Shown piece after piece: positions 45,506 to 53,838 of a DNA stretch of 64,000 nucleotides. Source of the stretch: JBOFOR01 sp051654865 (GTDB lineage: Bacteria; Bacillota; Clostridia; Peptostreptococcales; Peptostreptococcaceae); the NCBI GenBank assembly GCA_051654865.1, contig JBOFYV010000104.1, positions 1 to 64,000 of the forward strand. Reading direction: 5' to 3'. Under the pieces are notes generated by a model. The model was not told the origin of the DNA. It saw nothing but the letters and a program-made list of their open reading frames with translations, and searched no databases. Position 1 is the stretch's first letter; every line of letters begins with the position of its first letter. The position numbers and the translations under genes were made by a program.

Positions 45506-45976
45506 ATGGAGACTTTATTTATAGAAGGAAAACAAATAACTACAAAAGAAGAACTTCACAGATTTGTAAAAAATAAATTAGAGAATCAATATAATATAAA
45601 ACTAGAAGAAGTTAGCCAAGATGATTTATATAGAGGTAAAAAAAAGAAGCCATTAGACGCAGGACCACAAAAAGTTTATTTAAAATATATGTTTCCGTAC
45701 AAAATAGATATAAATGGAGGGTGTAAACAGATGATATTAGGGGTATTAGTAGACTCAAGTGGTCGTCCAGTAAAAAATCCAATCATTGAATTTACTTTAT
45801 CTGATTATAGCTTAGGAACAATGACATTTAGTCCTGCGATTAGCTTTGGGGATGGGAGTTTCTTCACAACCTTTATTTCAGAATGTTGTGGTACAGGGTG
45901 TCTTACTATAACAGCTAGAGGCACTGATTTGAATAAAGTAATACCTATAAATGTATGTAACTATGGATGTTATTAA
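45506..45976 (+). CDS. Unrecognised protein with Ig-like C-terminal part
   Basis: 156 residues, no signal peptide. The first ~35 residues (LFIEGKQITTKEELHRFVKNKL) have the look of a barstar-type first strand and helix, but the barstar core is not evident. A Lys-rich linker follows, then about 90 residues that read like a bacterial Ig-like (Big_1-type) domain: LGVLVDSSGRPVKNPIIEFT...DGSFFTTF...LTITA. Cysteines cluster in ECCGTGC and CNYGCY at the end. RBS GGAGGGG; its own terminator at 45976-46006. Function unknown; coat or surface association is only a guess. Confidence 0.65.
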   Translation: METLFIEGKQITTKEELHRFVKNKLENQYNIKLEEVSQDDLYRGKKKKPLDAGPQKVYLKYMFPYKIDINGGCKQMILGVLVDSSGRPVKNPIIEFTLSDYSLGTMTFSPAISFGDGSFFTTFISECCGTGCLTITARGTDLNKVIPINVCNYGCY

Positions 45977-46006
45977 AAAAGTGCTGATATACTATCAGCA
46001 CTTTTT
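45976..46006 (+). terminator. Terminator
   Basis: AAAAAGTGCTGATA-TAC-TATCAGCACTTTTT directly at the stop codon of the preceding gene. Confidence 0.9.
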
Positions 46007-46084
46007 ATGTATTGCGTATTAAGAAAAACAATGATTACTTTATGATAGTTGATAAGTAATTTAACTTAAGTTATATAAATATGC

Positions 46085-46618
46085 TTATATAACTGAGATA
46101 ACCTTGATTTGATTAAAAATTGACTTAGAGAAAGCATTCATAACATCCTCACTAAGATTCATATCCTTTAATGCTAAGAAAGTAGCAAAGGCATTACTTG
46201 TAATATTTTTATATAAAAATATATGTGAATCTTTATTTAATATGTAGTCTTTGTTTTTTATGGATTCATTTATCAATATTAATTCATCTAAAGTAGAAAA
46301 CATAACAGCCTTAGTAGTTGTACAAGCTATTTCTTCTTCTTTTAACAAATCATATATCTTCCTAGAGTAGTTGTTTAAATTTGATACATACTTCAATAAA
46401 TCTTCTTGATTATAACTCTTAACATCATCTTTTGTTTTGTTAGCTATAAAAATACACTTGTCATTGATTTCATCTATTTTGTTATGATAATGACTTAAAT
46501 TGGATTTAAGCTTTCTATTATTATCTACTTCTTCCTTGTTATTTTTTAGTTGTATATTTTTATATTTGCTAGTAGTTAGTTGTAAATCTCTAAATAATGG
46601 TAATGTATTTACGTTCAT
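46085..46618 (-). CDS. Hypothetical helical protein
   Basis: 177 residues, no recognised family. Mostly amphipathic helix with polar, Lys/Asn-rich composition (LSHYHNKIDEINDKCIFIANKTKDDVKSY). No membrane helix or signal peptide. A run AGGGGG lies about 10 nt before the ATG, which supports translation. It stands alone on the minus strand between two plus-strand units. Ends ...FNQIKVISVI. Confidence 0.6.
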   Translation of the reverse strand: MNVNTLPLFRDLQLTTSKYKNIQLKNNKEEVDNNRKLKSNLSHYHNKIDEINDKCIFIANKTKDDVKSYNQEDLLKYVSNLNNYSRKIYDLLKEEEIACTTTKAVMFSTLDELILINESIKNKDYILNKDSHIFLYKNITSNAFATFLALKDMNLSEDVMNAFSKSIFNQIKVISVI

Positions 46619-46952
46619 AAAATATAATCCCCCTACCTTTTTGTTATTAAATGAATATATTAATTATTATAGATTATTTAGACGATCTAATAAAGATAAG
46701 ATATAAAAAAATAATAATTAATATACGTAGGATTCAATTTTTTTATATTATCTATACTAACTTTATAAATTTACTTGAATTATTGACTGATAAATAGAAG
46801 TTAATGTATATATTATACGTAGAACTATTTATACATAATTATAAATAAAATAAATAATAAAAAAATAGTGAAAAATATCGAAAAGTATTATTAAAGGAAA
46901 ATTATGTATGATATAATAAAAAAAACGATTACATAATCAGGGGGGGAAATAA
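46619..46952. other. Intergenic region upstream of DUF624 gene
   Basis: 334 bases, very A/T-rich. Contains the direct repeat TATACGTAG at 46722-46730 and 46814-46822, a possible promoter TTGACT (46783-46788) with TATATA (46807-46812), and a degenerate cre-like AAAAAACGATTACA at about 46920-46933 just before the RBS. None is certain. Confidence 0.35.
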
Positions 46953-47636
46953 ATGTCTAATGATAAGAGCAGAAAAAATAATGTACTGTATGATACATTA
47001 AATTATTTATATTATTTAATAGGGGTAAATATATGCTTTTTATTTAGCAATATATTATTTATAATAGCTATTTTTACATTGAAAATAGAATTTCAAAATA
47101 CGATATTCTTTATACTAGCATTAATTCCTGCAGGGCCATCGATAACAGCATTATTTTCAGTAGTTGGAAAACTAATTAGAGAGAAAGATATTCGTCCATT
47201 CAAAGATTACATAGAAGCTTATAAACTGAATTTTATTGATAGTATGAAAGTATGGTCTATACAGTTATTGATACTGATAATAGTAATATTAGATATTAGG
47301 TATATGCTAATAAGTGAAAATGTAATACTAGTAACTTTATTTAAACCATTATTATTTATAAGTGGAATAATTATAAGTATTAGTATATATTTATATGCAA
47401 TACTATCGAGATTTAAATTGAGAATGAAAGATTTAATCAAAGTATCTGTTATGTATACATTTAAAAAATTACCATTATCTTTGATTAGTTTATTTGTATT
47501 ATTAGGAATAACTTTTTTATCATTAGTAAGAGTTCAAATTTTAATGCCAGCATTACCAGTGATAATAGTTTACATATTAATGTTAGGTCAAATGTCTACT
47601 CTAAGAGAGATAGAAGACTTGATTATAGCTGAATAA
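46953..47636 (+). CDS. DUF624 / YesL family membrane protein
   Basis: 227 residues with about five membrane helices. LNYLYYLIGVNICFLFSNILF at the start, then GPSITALFSVVGKLIREKDIRPFKDYIEAYKLNF, the DUF624 core. Such proteins sit beside CUT1 sugar transporters and AraC-type sensors (for example the yesLMN and lpl regions in bacilli), which is also the case here. Molecular role unknown. RBS AGGGGGGG. It has its own terminator. Confidence 0.85.
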   Translation: MSNDKSRKNNVLYDTLNYLYYLIGVNICFLFSNILFIIAIFTLKIEFQNTIFFILALIPAGPSITALFSVVGKLIREKDIRPFKDYIEAYKLNFIDSMKVWSIQLLILIIVILDIRYMLISENVILVTLFKPLLFISGIIISISIYLYAILSRFKLRMKDLIKVSVMYTFKKLPLSLISLFVLLGITFLSLVRVQILMPALPVIIVYILMLGQMSTLREIEDLIIAE

Positions 47637-47647
47637 TAATCAAAAAA

Positions 47648-47695
47648 ATATCTTATATTGTAGCTTACATAGCTATTTTATAAGATATATTTTTA
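47648..47695 (+). terminator. Terminator after DUF624 gene
   Basis: ATATCTTATA/TATAAGATAT arms with an inner GTAGC/GCTAT pairing and a T run. Confidence 0.7.
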
Positions 47696-47845
47696 AAAAA
47701 TAATATATGTCAAATATAATTAAATATAAAAAAAATACCTATTAAACTCAGTGATTTCAACAGGTTCATAACTTATATTAAAATAAACACATATCCAGAA
47801 AATATCACACATTGATAAATAGAGACAAAATTCATTACAATAAAC

Positions 47846-47861
47846 TTGAAAACGTTATCAA
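47846..47861 (+). promoter_or_regulatory. Catabolite-responsive element (cre)
   Basis: TTGAAAACGTTATCAA fits the CcpA consensus WTGNAANCGNWNNCAW at every position. It lies 20 bases before the first permease start, so it could act as a roadblock operator. A LacI-type local regulator could also use such a site, but none is encoded nearby. Confidence 0.8.
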
Positions 47862-47881
47862 AAGGGGTGTGAGATATAGCT

Positions 47882-48844
47882 ATGGAAACTGGAATAAAAG
47901 TTTCAAAAGAAATGAAAAAACAAGAAAAGAGTTTAGGAAGAAAAAAGGCTTTAAAAAAAGCTTTGCGTAGTTGGCAGTTATATTTATTTGTATCACTAGC
48001 ATTCCTTTACTTCTTAATTTTTAGTTACTTACCTATGTATGGGGTAACTATCGCATTTAAAGATTATATGCCTTCGCAAGGTATAATGGGGAGTCCATGG
48101 GTTGGATTTAAACATTTTGAAAGGTTCTTTAGTTCATATTATTTCTGGGATTTAATAAAGAATACAATAGGTATAAACGTATATGGTTTAATAGTAGGTT
48201 TCCCATTACCAATAATATTAGCCTTAGCTCTAAATGAAGCTAAAAATGAGAAATTTAAAAAACTTACTCAAACTGTTACATATGCACCAAACTTTATATC
48301 TGTAGTTGTAATGTGCGGTATGGTTATTTCTTTCCTAGCACCAACAACAGGGATAATAAATCACTTTGTAGAATTTTTAGGATTTGAACGTATACCATTT
48401 ATGACAGATCCAAAATGGTTTAAAACAGTATATGTGTTGTCTGGAGTATGGCAAGGTACTGGATGGGCATCTGTTATATATCTAGCTGCATTATCTGGAG
48501 TAGATCCTGCACTACATGAAGCAGCTAAAATCGATGGAGCTACAAGACTTCAAAGAATATGGCATATAGATATTCCTGCAATACTACCAACTATAATGAT
48601 AGTACTTATAATGAATGTGGGTAGTATAATGGGAATGGGTCATGAAAAGATATTACTTTTACAAAACCCATTAAATTTAGAATCATCAAATGTAATTGCA
48701 ACATTTGTTTACCAACAAGGTTTAATAGATGGGCAATATAGTTTTGCTGCTGCAGTTGGATTATTTAACTCAGTAATAAATTCAATTTTACTTATAACAG
48801 TAAATAAATTCTCTCGTAAATTAAGTGAGGTGAGCTTATGGTAA
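47882..48844 (+). CDS. CUT1-type ABC sugar permease (LplB-like)
   Basis: 320 residues, six membrane helices after a basic N terminus. YGVTIAFKDYMPSQGIMGSPWVGFKHFERFF is typical of the LplB/YteP group, and the coupling loop HEAAKIDGATRLQRIWHIDIPAILP holds the EAA motif that contacts the ATPase. First gene after the cre site; overlaps the second permease by 7 bases. These permeases take up complex oligosaccharides. Confidence 0.93.
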   Translation: METGIKVSKEMKKQEKSLGRKKALKKALRSWQLYLFVSLAFLYFLIFSYLPMYGVTIAFKDYMPSQGIMGSPWVGFKHFERFFSSYYFWDLIKNTIGINVYGLIVGFPLPIILALALNEAKNEKFKKLTQTVTYAPNFISVVVMCGMVISFLAPTTGIINHFVEFLGFERIPFMTDPKWFKTVYVLSGVWQGTGWASVIYLAALSGVDPALHEAAKIDGATRLQRIWHIDIPAILPTIMIVLIMNVGSIMGMGHEKILLLQNPLNLESSNVIATFVYQQGLIDGQYSFAAAVGLFNSVINSILLITVNKFSRKLSEVSLW

Positions 48845-49764
48845 TAGGAAGAAAGAAATCAGGTAATAAAATAAAATATAGTTTAACAGATAGAATATTC
48901 CAAACTAGTGTTTATTTATTTCTTACACTAGCACTTGTAATCGTATTGTATCCACTTATATATATAGTAAGTGCATCAATAAGTGATCCTAAAACTGTAA
49001 GTTCAGGCGAGATGCTACTTTTCCCAAAAGGAATTACATTTGAAGGTTACAAAACTATATTTGAAAATCAAAGTATATGGAGAGGTTATGCAAATACAAT
49101 ATTCTATACAGCATTAGGTACACTTGTAAACTTAATAGTTACAATACCATGTGCATATGCATTATCTCGTGCAGATTTCTCAGGTAAGAAATTCTTTACA
49201 AAGTTTATGGTAGTAACAATGTTTTTAAGTGGAGGATTAATACCAACTTACTTAATAGTAAAAAATCTTGGTATGATAAATACAGTATGGGCATTGATAA
49301 TTCCAAATGCAGCTTCTGTTTATAACATAGTTGTTACAAGAACATTCTTCCAAAGTACAATTCCTCGTGAATTAGAAGAAGCTGCAACTATAGATGGATG
49401 TAATGATATAAAGATGTTTATAAAAGTGATTTTACCATTATCACTTCCAATAATAGCAGTAATGGCTCTATTCTATGGTGTAGGGCATTGGAATGGATAC
49501 TTTAGTGCATTAATATACTTATCAGATAGAGCGTTATATCCTTTACAAATGGTACTAAGAGAAATATTAGTATTACAAGATATGGCATCTAATAGTATAG
49601 GAATGAACTCAAGTATGGCAGAGTTTGCTCACAGTAAACAACAATTAGCACAAGTTATTCAATATGGTGTAATGATAGTATCTACATTACCAATAATAGT
49701 AGTTTATCCATTCCTTCAAAAGTACTTTGTAAAAGGTATGATGGTTGGATCTGTAAAGGGGTAG
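48838..49764 (+). CDS. CUT1-type ABC sugar permease (LplC/YtcP-like)
   Basis: 308 residues, six membrane helices. VLYPLIYIVSASISDPKTVSSGEMLLFPKGITFEGY is characteristic, and ELEEAATIDGCNDIKMFIKVILPLSLP is the EAA loop. Partner of the preceding permease. A perfect palindrome separates it from the binding-protein gene. Confidence 0.93.
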   Translation: MVIGRKKSGNKIKYSLTDRIFQTSVYLFLTLALVIVLYPLIYIVSASISDPKTVSSGEMLLFPKGITFEGYKTIFENQSIWRGYANTIFYTALGTLVNLIVTIPCAYALSRADFSGKKFFTKFMVVTMFLSGGLIPTYLIVKNLGMINTVWALIIPNAASVYNIVVTRTFFQSTIPRELEEAATIDGCNDIKMFIKVILPLSLPIIAVMALFYGVGHWNGYFSALIYLSDRALYPLQMVLREILVLQDMASNSIGMNSSMAEFAHSKQQLAQVIQYGVMIVSTLPIIVVYPFLQKYFVKGMMVGSVKG

Positions 49765-49770
49765 TATAAA

Positions 49771-49794
49771 GCTTTCCTTATTAATAAGGAAAGC
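49771..49794. repeat. Perfect 24-bp palindrome between permease and binding-protein genes
   Basis: Half-site GCTTTCCTTATT followed by its exact complement. No T run follows, so it is not a standard terminator. It may be an mRNA hairpin protecting the downstream lipoprotein message, or a protein binding site. Confidence 0.8.
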
Positions 49795-49833
49795 AAAACA
49801 TATTAAATATATACTAAAAGGAGATTTGGACAA

Positions 49834-51468
49834 ATGAAAAGACCACAAAGAGTTATTATTAGTACGACACTTATGATAAGTATGCTATTAACTGGATGTC
49901 AAGGGGGATCAAAGCAAGCAGATGAAGCTGTAAAAGGGGCATCTAATGTGCAAGTAGAAAAAGCTGGTTTTCCAATAGTAAAAGAACCTATTACATTAAC
50001 AATGATGGCACCTGGAAATGGGCTTGCTGAATGGGAAGATATGCCACTAATAAAAGATTATGCTAAAAAGACTAATGTTAATTTAAAAATAACAACTCCT
50101 CCATCAAGTGACTTTGGAACTAAGTTAAACTTAGCGTTTGCTAGTGGGGATTTACCAGATATAATATATGGAGCAAGTTCAACTAATTTAACGGCTTCTA
50201 TGGAAATGGATTATGGATCTCAAGGTACATTATTAGCTTTAGAGGATTTAATAGATGAATATGCACCAAATTTAAAGAAAATACTAGATGAAAATCCAGA
50301 AATGCGTAAGAATATGACAACACCAGATGGTCATATATACTCTTTACCATTCATAACAGAAGAAGATAATGGGATATGGCCAACAGGTCCATTATGGTAC
50401 AACGGAGAGTGGCTAAAAGCTTTAAATGTAACAGAATTACCAAAAACAGCGGATGAATTCTATAAGTTACTTGTAAGATTTAGAGACGAAGATCCAAATG
50501 GAAATGGAAAGAAAGATGAAATACCTTTCTCAGATGTTAAACTAGATTCATCTAGACCTTGGTTAATGTCAATATTCGGTATGAAGACTTTAGGTATTGA
50601 AGAGAATGATGGAAAAGTTAGATATACTCCAGCAACTGAAGAGTACAAAGCATATTTAGAGTATATGAATAAGTTATATAAAGAAAAATTATTAGATCCA
50701 GAAGTATATTCTCAATCAAGTGAACAGAAAAAAGCAAAAGGAGAAGATAATCGATTAGGAGTATTCCCTGATTGGTATTCATTCTTTACAACAGGGGAAC
50801 AAGAGTCAGAGGCTTTAGATGATTTAATGTGGCATCCATTAACTAGTGAGTATGCAAAAGAAGCTGTTGTGCCAGCAAGTCCAATGATGGGTAGAGGTAC
50901 ATTTGCAATAACTAGTAATTGTGAAAGTCCAGAGGCAGCTATACGTTGGGTAGATTACTTCTATTCTGATGAAGGATATGAGTACTTAAATCAAGGGCCT
51001 GAAAATGTTTTATGGAAGTACGAAGAAGATGCTAACGGTGAAAAAAATAAAGTATTTGCAGATGGCATAGATCCTACTAAGGGTGAAGATGAACGTGGTA
51101 AAATTACTCCTGACTATGGATTAACAACGCCATCATATAGAAAAACATTAGATCCAATAACTATTAAAGCTGATGATGAGCAAAGTCCGTTCAATGCATT
51201 TATAAAATCTGAAACTGAAGAAAAAATAACTAAATTTGGAGAAGTACCATTCCCATTAGTGTACCTTACTAAAGACGAACAAGATAAGGTTGCAGCTAGT
51301 GCTACAGATTTAAAAACTTATGTTGAACAAATGGAAGCTAAGTTTATAACAGGTGTAGAACCGCTAGAAAATTGGGATAAGTATATTAAAACTTTAGAAT
51401 CTATGAATTTAAAAGAGTATGTGGAAACATACCAAACAGCTTATGACCGTTGGGACAAAGCTAAATAA
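49834..51468 (+). CDS. Extracellular oligosaccharide-binding lipoprotein (LplA-like)
   Basis: 544 residues. Lipobox LLTGC with Cys22. A large solute-binding protein of the LplA/YtcQ class: ITLTMMAPGNGLAEWEDMPLIKDYAKKTNVNLKI at the start, FASGDLPDIIYG, GHIYSLPF, RDEDPNGNGKKDEIPFS (a calcium-loop-like DPNGNGKKDE) and AIRWVDYFYSDEGYE. The DPNGNG segment is common in binding proteins for long or complex glycans. It should catch the ligand outside the cell for the two permeases. RBS AAGGAGA. Confidence 0.93.
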   Translation: MKRPQRVIISTTLMISMLLTGCQGGSKQADEAVKGASNVQVEKAGFPIVKEPITLTMMAPGNGLAEWEDMPLIKDYAKKTNVNLKITTPPSSDFGTKLNLAFASGDLPDIIYGASSTNLTASMEMDYGSQGTLLALEDLIDEYAPNLKKILDENPEMRKNMTTPDGHIYSLPFITEEDNGIWPTGPLWYNGEWLKALNVTELPKTADEFYKLLVRFRDEDPNGNGKKDEIPFSDVKLDSSRPWLMSIFGMKTLGIEENDGKVRYTPATEEYKAYLEYMNKLYKEKLLDPEVYSQSSEQKKAKGEDNRLGVFPDWYSFFTTGEQESEALDDLMWHPLTSEYAKEAVVPASPMMGRGTFAITSNCESPEAAIRWVDYFYSDEGYEYLNQGPENVLWKYEEDANGEKNKVFADGIDPTKGEDERGKITPDYGLTTPSYRKTLDPITIKADDEQSPFNAFIKSETEEKITKFGEVPFPLVYLTKDEQDKVAASATDLKTYVEQMEAKFITGVEPLENWDKYIKTLESMNLKEYVETYQTAYDRWDKAK

Positions 51469-51489
51469 AAACATTTAAGTAAGCAAAAT

Positions 51490-51553
51490 AAAAAGCAATA
51501 AAATGATATTACTGAAAAATAAAATCAAAAAGTATATTGTTTTATTGCTTTTT
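51490..51553 (+). terminator. Hairpin between binding-protein and regulator genes
   Basis: AAAAAGCAATAAAA/TTTTATTGCTTTTT arms with a 36-nt loop; 26 bases before the regulator start. Probably reduces transcription into the regulator and enzyme genes. Confidence 0.65.
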
Positions 51554-51578
51554 TATAATAGGGAAAGAGGGGGGATAT

Positions 51579-53825
51579 ATGAAATTTAATAAAATCAAAC
51601 TTAACTTATGGCATAGGTATATTCTCTATTATTGTGCTATTTTTATAATACCATTTATACTATTGATTTATTTTGTATCAGAAACAACATTAGGAAAGGT
51701 AGAAAATCAATTTGATAATAGCATAAAAAGTAATTTAGATAAATCAAAGGATATATTATACTCTCAGATTGATGAGTTATCTTCCATATCAATACAAATA
51801 TCAAAAGATTCATACTTATCTCCGGGTAAAATGAAACATGATTATTATAGTAGTTTAGGTGAAGAAATGATATCAAGGTATGCATCGAGTAATAAAATTA
51901 TAGAGGATATAATAATATCTTATTTTTCAATCGAAGATAAATTTTACACAACAAATGGATTATATACAGGGAAAGATTTATTACTGAAAAAATACTACAA
52001 AGATACAAACATATCTAAATCAGATTTAAATAAGATATTAAATCTTAAAGTATCTCAACTTATTTCGTTACCAAGTATAGATAAGAATGGAAATACTAAA
52101 TTTAGATTATATTATGTTTTCCCTATGTATGATTATAGTAATAATCAATGTGGAGTAATTACATATCTATTGAATGAAGAAAATTTAGTAAATATGTTAC
52201 CTGAAATTGATAAAAATAATAAGAGTGAAATTTACATAACCAATCAAAATAATGAAATTATTCTAAGTAATACAAATCAATTAAATAAAAGCTTTATAGA
52301 TGAGAATGGAATAATAGCTAAGAAAGTATTAAAAAATAGAAATTATAGTGTAGATAAAACTACATATAGAATAAACACATCGGATTTAAAAGAACTTGAT
52401 TTAAAATTTATAAATATAGTTGATAATGAAAATTTATCTTTATCGTTAATAAGTGCTAGAACGAAGGCATTTATATTTTTAAGTATTTTACTAGTGATAG
52501 GATTGGGATTAATACTAGCAATAAGCTATTATCAATATGCACCTATTAAGCGAATAAATACGATATTAAATGAGAAAACAAAGAATCAAAAACATAAAAA
52601 TTATAAAAATGAACTTACTAGTATAGAGCTATTAGTAAGTAATATCATTATTGAAAATGAAGAATTGATAAATAAGAATAAATTCTTGAATGAAGCAGAT
52701 AAGAATCAGATATTATTAGAACTTATAGAAGGGATAAACATAAGTAAAAAACAAAATACATTTATATCTAAATTAGAGGAAAAAGGAAAAGGATATTATA
52801 TTATATTAATAAAGAAATCACAGCTTATAAATGGATGTAAGGCAGACTTATATAAAAAGTTATCTATAGAAAATGATAAATATAATATACTTACCATTCA
52901 AATACCTCTTCAAGATAAGGTAGGGTTATTGGTGGTACATAAGCAATCAAATATAGATATGAAAGAATCATTAGAATTTGTTCAAAATAAATTAAAAGTA
53001 TTACAAGAAGATACATATGTACATTCTGGACGTATGTATGATGACTTATCAAAGATAAATCAATCATATATAGAAGCAATGATTGCATGTGACTATGTAA
53101 TTACAAGTATGGAAAATAAATTAATATTATATAGAGAAAATAATGATTACCAAGATGGTACTTTAAAGTACCCATATGATATAGAAGAAAAACTAGAATA
53201 TGGTATTAAACAAGGATCTAAAGAAGTAGCCCAAGATAGTTTAAATAGTATATTTGAATTTATAAACAATAATAATCATTATTGCCAAGAAATTAAAATT
53301 TATACTTTCTACCTAATAAAGTTTATTACAAAAATAGCATCACAAATAAACTTCCCTCAGGAAAAAGTTAATGTTAAAGAATTAGTTGAATACAAAAAAT
53401 TAAGTGAATTAGAGTTAAAACTGACTGAGTTAGTAAATGAAATAAGTGATTATATTATTTCTAAAAGAAATAAAGTTAGAGATGAATCTATAGAAGGTGT
53501 TTTCAATGAAATACATAACAACTATAGATCTCATGATTTATCTTTAGAGTTTATAGCACAGAAGTATGATTATTCAGTTCCATATTTAAGTAAAGTTATA
53601 AAAGAAGAGACTAAAATGACATTTACAAAATATATACAAGAATTAAGATTTGTATATGTAAAAGATATGTTAGTAGAAACTGACTTACCTATAAAAGAAA
53701 TAGTATATAATGCAGGTTATTACGATATGTCAAATTTCTCTAGAAAGTTTAAGACTATAGTCGGAGTTACTCCAAGCCAGTATAGGGAAATTAATAAAGA
53801 TAAAAAAAATTTAGAAATGGCATAA
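51579..53825 (+). CDS. Membrane-anchored AraC-family sensor regulator
   Basis: 748 residues from the ATG at 51579 behind GGGGGG. First membrane helix (YILYYCAIFIIPFILLIYFV), an extracellular sensor region of about 260 residues (Cache-like), second helix (AFIFLSILLVIGLGLILAI, ~295-315), a cytoplasmic middle part, and a C-terminal AraC DNA-binding domain: LEFIAQKYDYSVPYLSKVIKE and IKEIVYNAGYYDMSNFSRKFKTIVGVTPSQYR. One-component sensor of the YtdP type; it probably detects the glycan outside and activates the locus. Ligand unknown. Confidence 0.9.
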   Translation: MKFNKIKLNLWHRYILYYCAIFIIPFILLIYFVSETTLGKVENQFDNSIKSNLDKSKDILYSQIDELSSISIQISKDSYLSPGKMKHDYYSSLGEEMISRYASSNKIIEDIIISYFSIEDKFYTTNGLYTGKDLLLKKYYKDTNISKSDLNKILNLKVSQLISLPSIDKNGNTKFRLYYVFPMYDYSNNQCGVITYLLNEENLVNMLPEIDKNNKSEIYITNQNNEIILSNTNQLNKSFIDENGIIAKKVLKNRNYSVDKTTYRINTSDLKELDLKFINIVDNENLSLSLISARTKAFIFLSILLVIGLGLILAISYYQYAPIKRINTILNEKTKNQKHKNYKNELTSIELLVSNIIIENEELINKNKFLNEADKNQILLELIEGINISKKQNTFISKLEEKGKGYYIILIKKSQLINGCKADLYKKLSIENDKYNILTIQIPLQDKVGLLVVHKQSNIDMKESLEFVQNKLKVLQEDTYVHSGRMYDDLSKINQSYIEAMIACDYVITSMENKLILYRENNDYQDGTLKYPYDIEEKLEYGIKQGSKEVAQDSLNSIFEFINNNNHYCQEIKIYTFYLIKFITKIASQINFPQEKVNVKELVEYKKLSELELKLTELVNEISDYIISKRNKVRDESIEGVFNEIHNNYRSHDLSLEFIAQKYDYSVPYLSKVIKEETKMTFTKYIQELRFVYVKDMLVETDLPIKEIVYNAGYYDMSNFSRKFKTIVGVTPSQYREINKDKKNLEMA

Positions 53826-53838
53826 TAGGGGTGTATAT

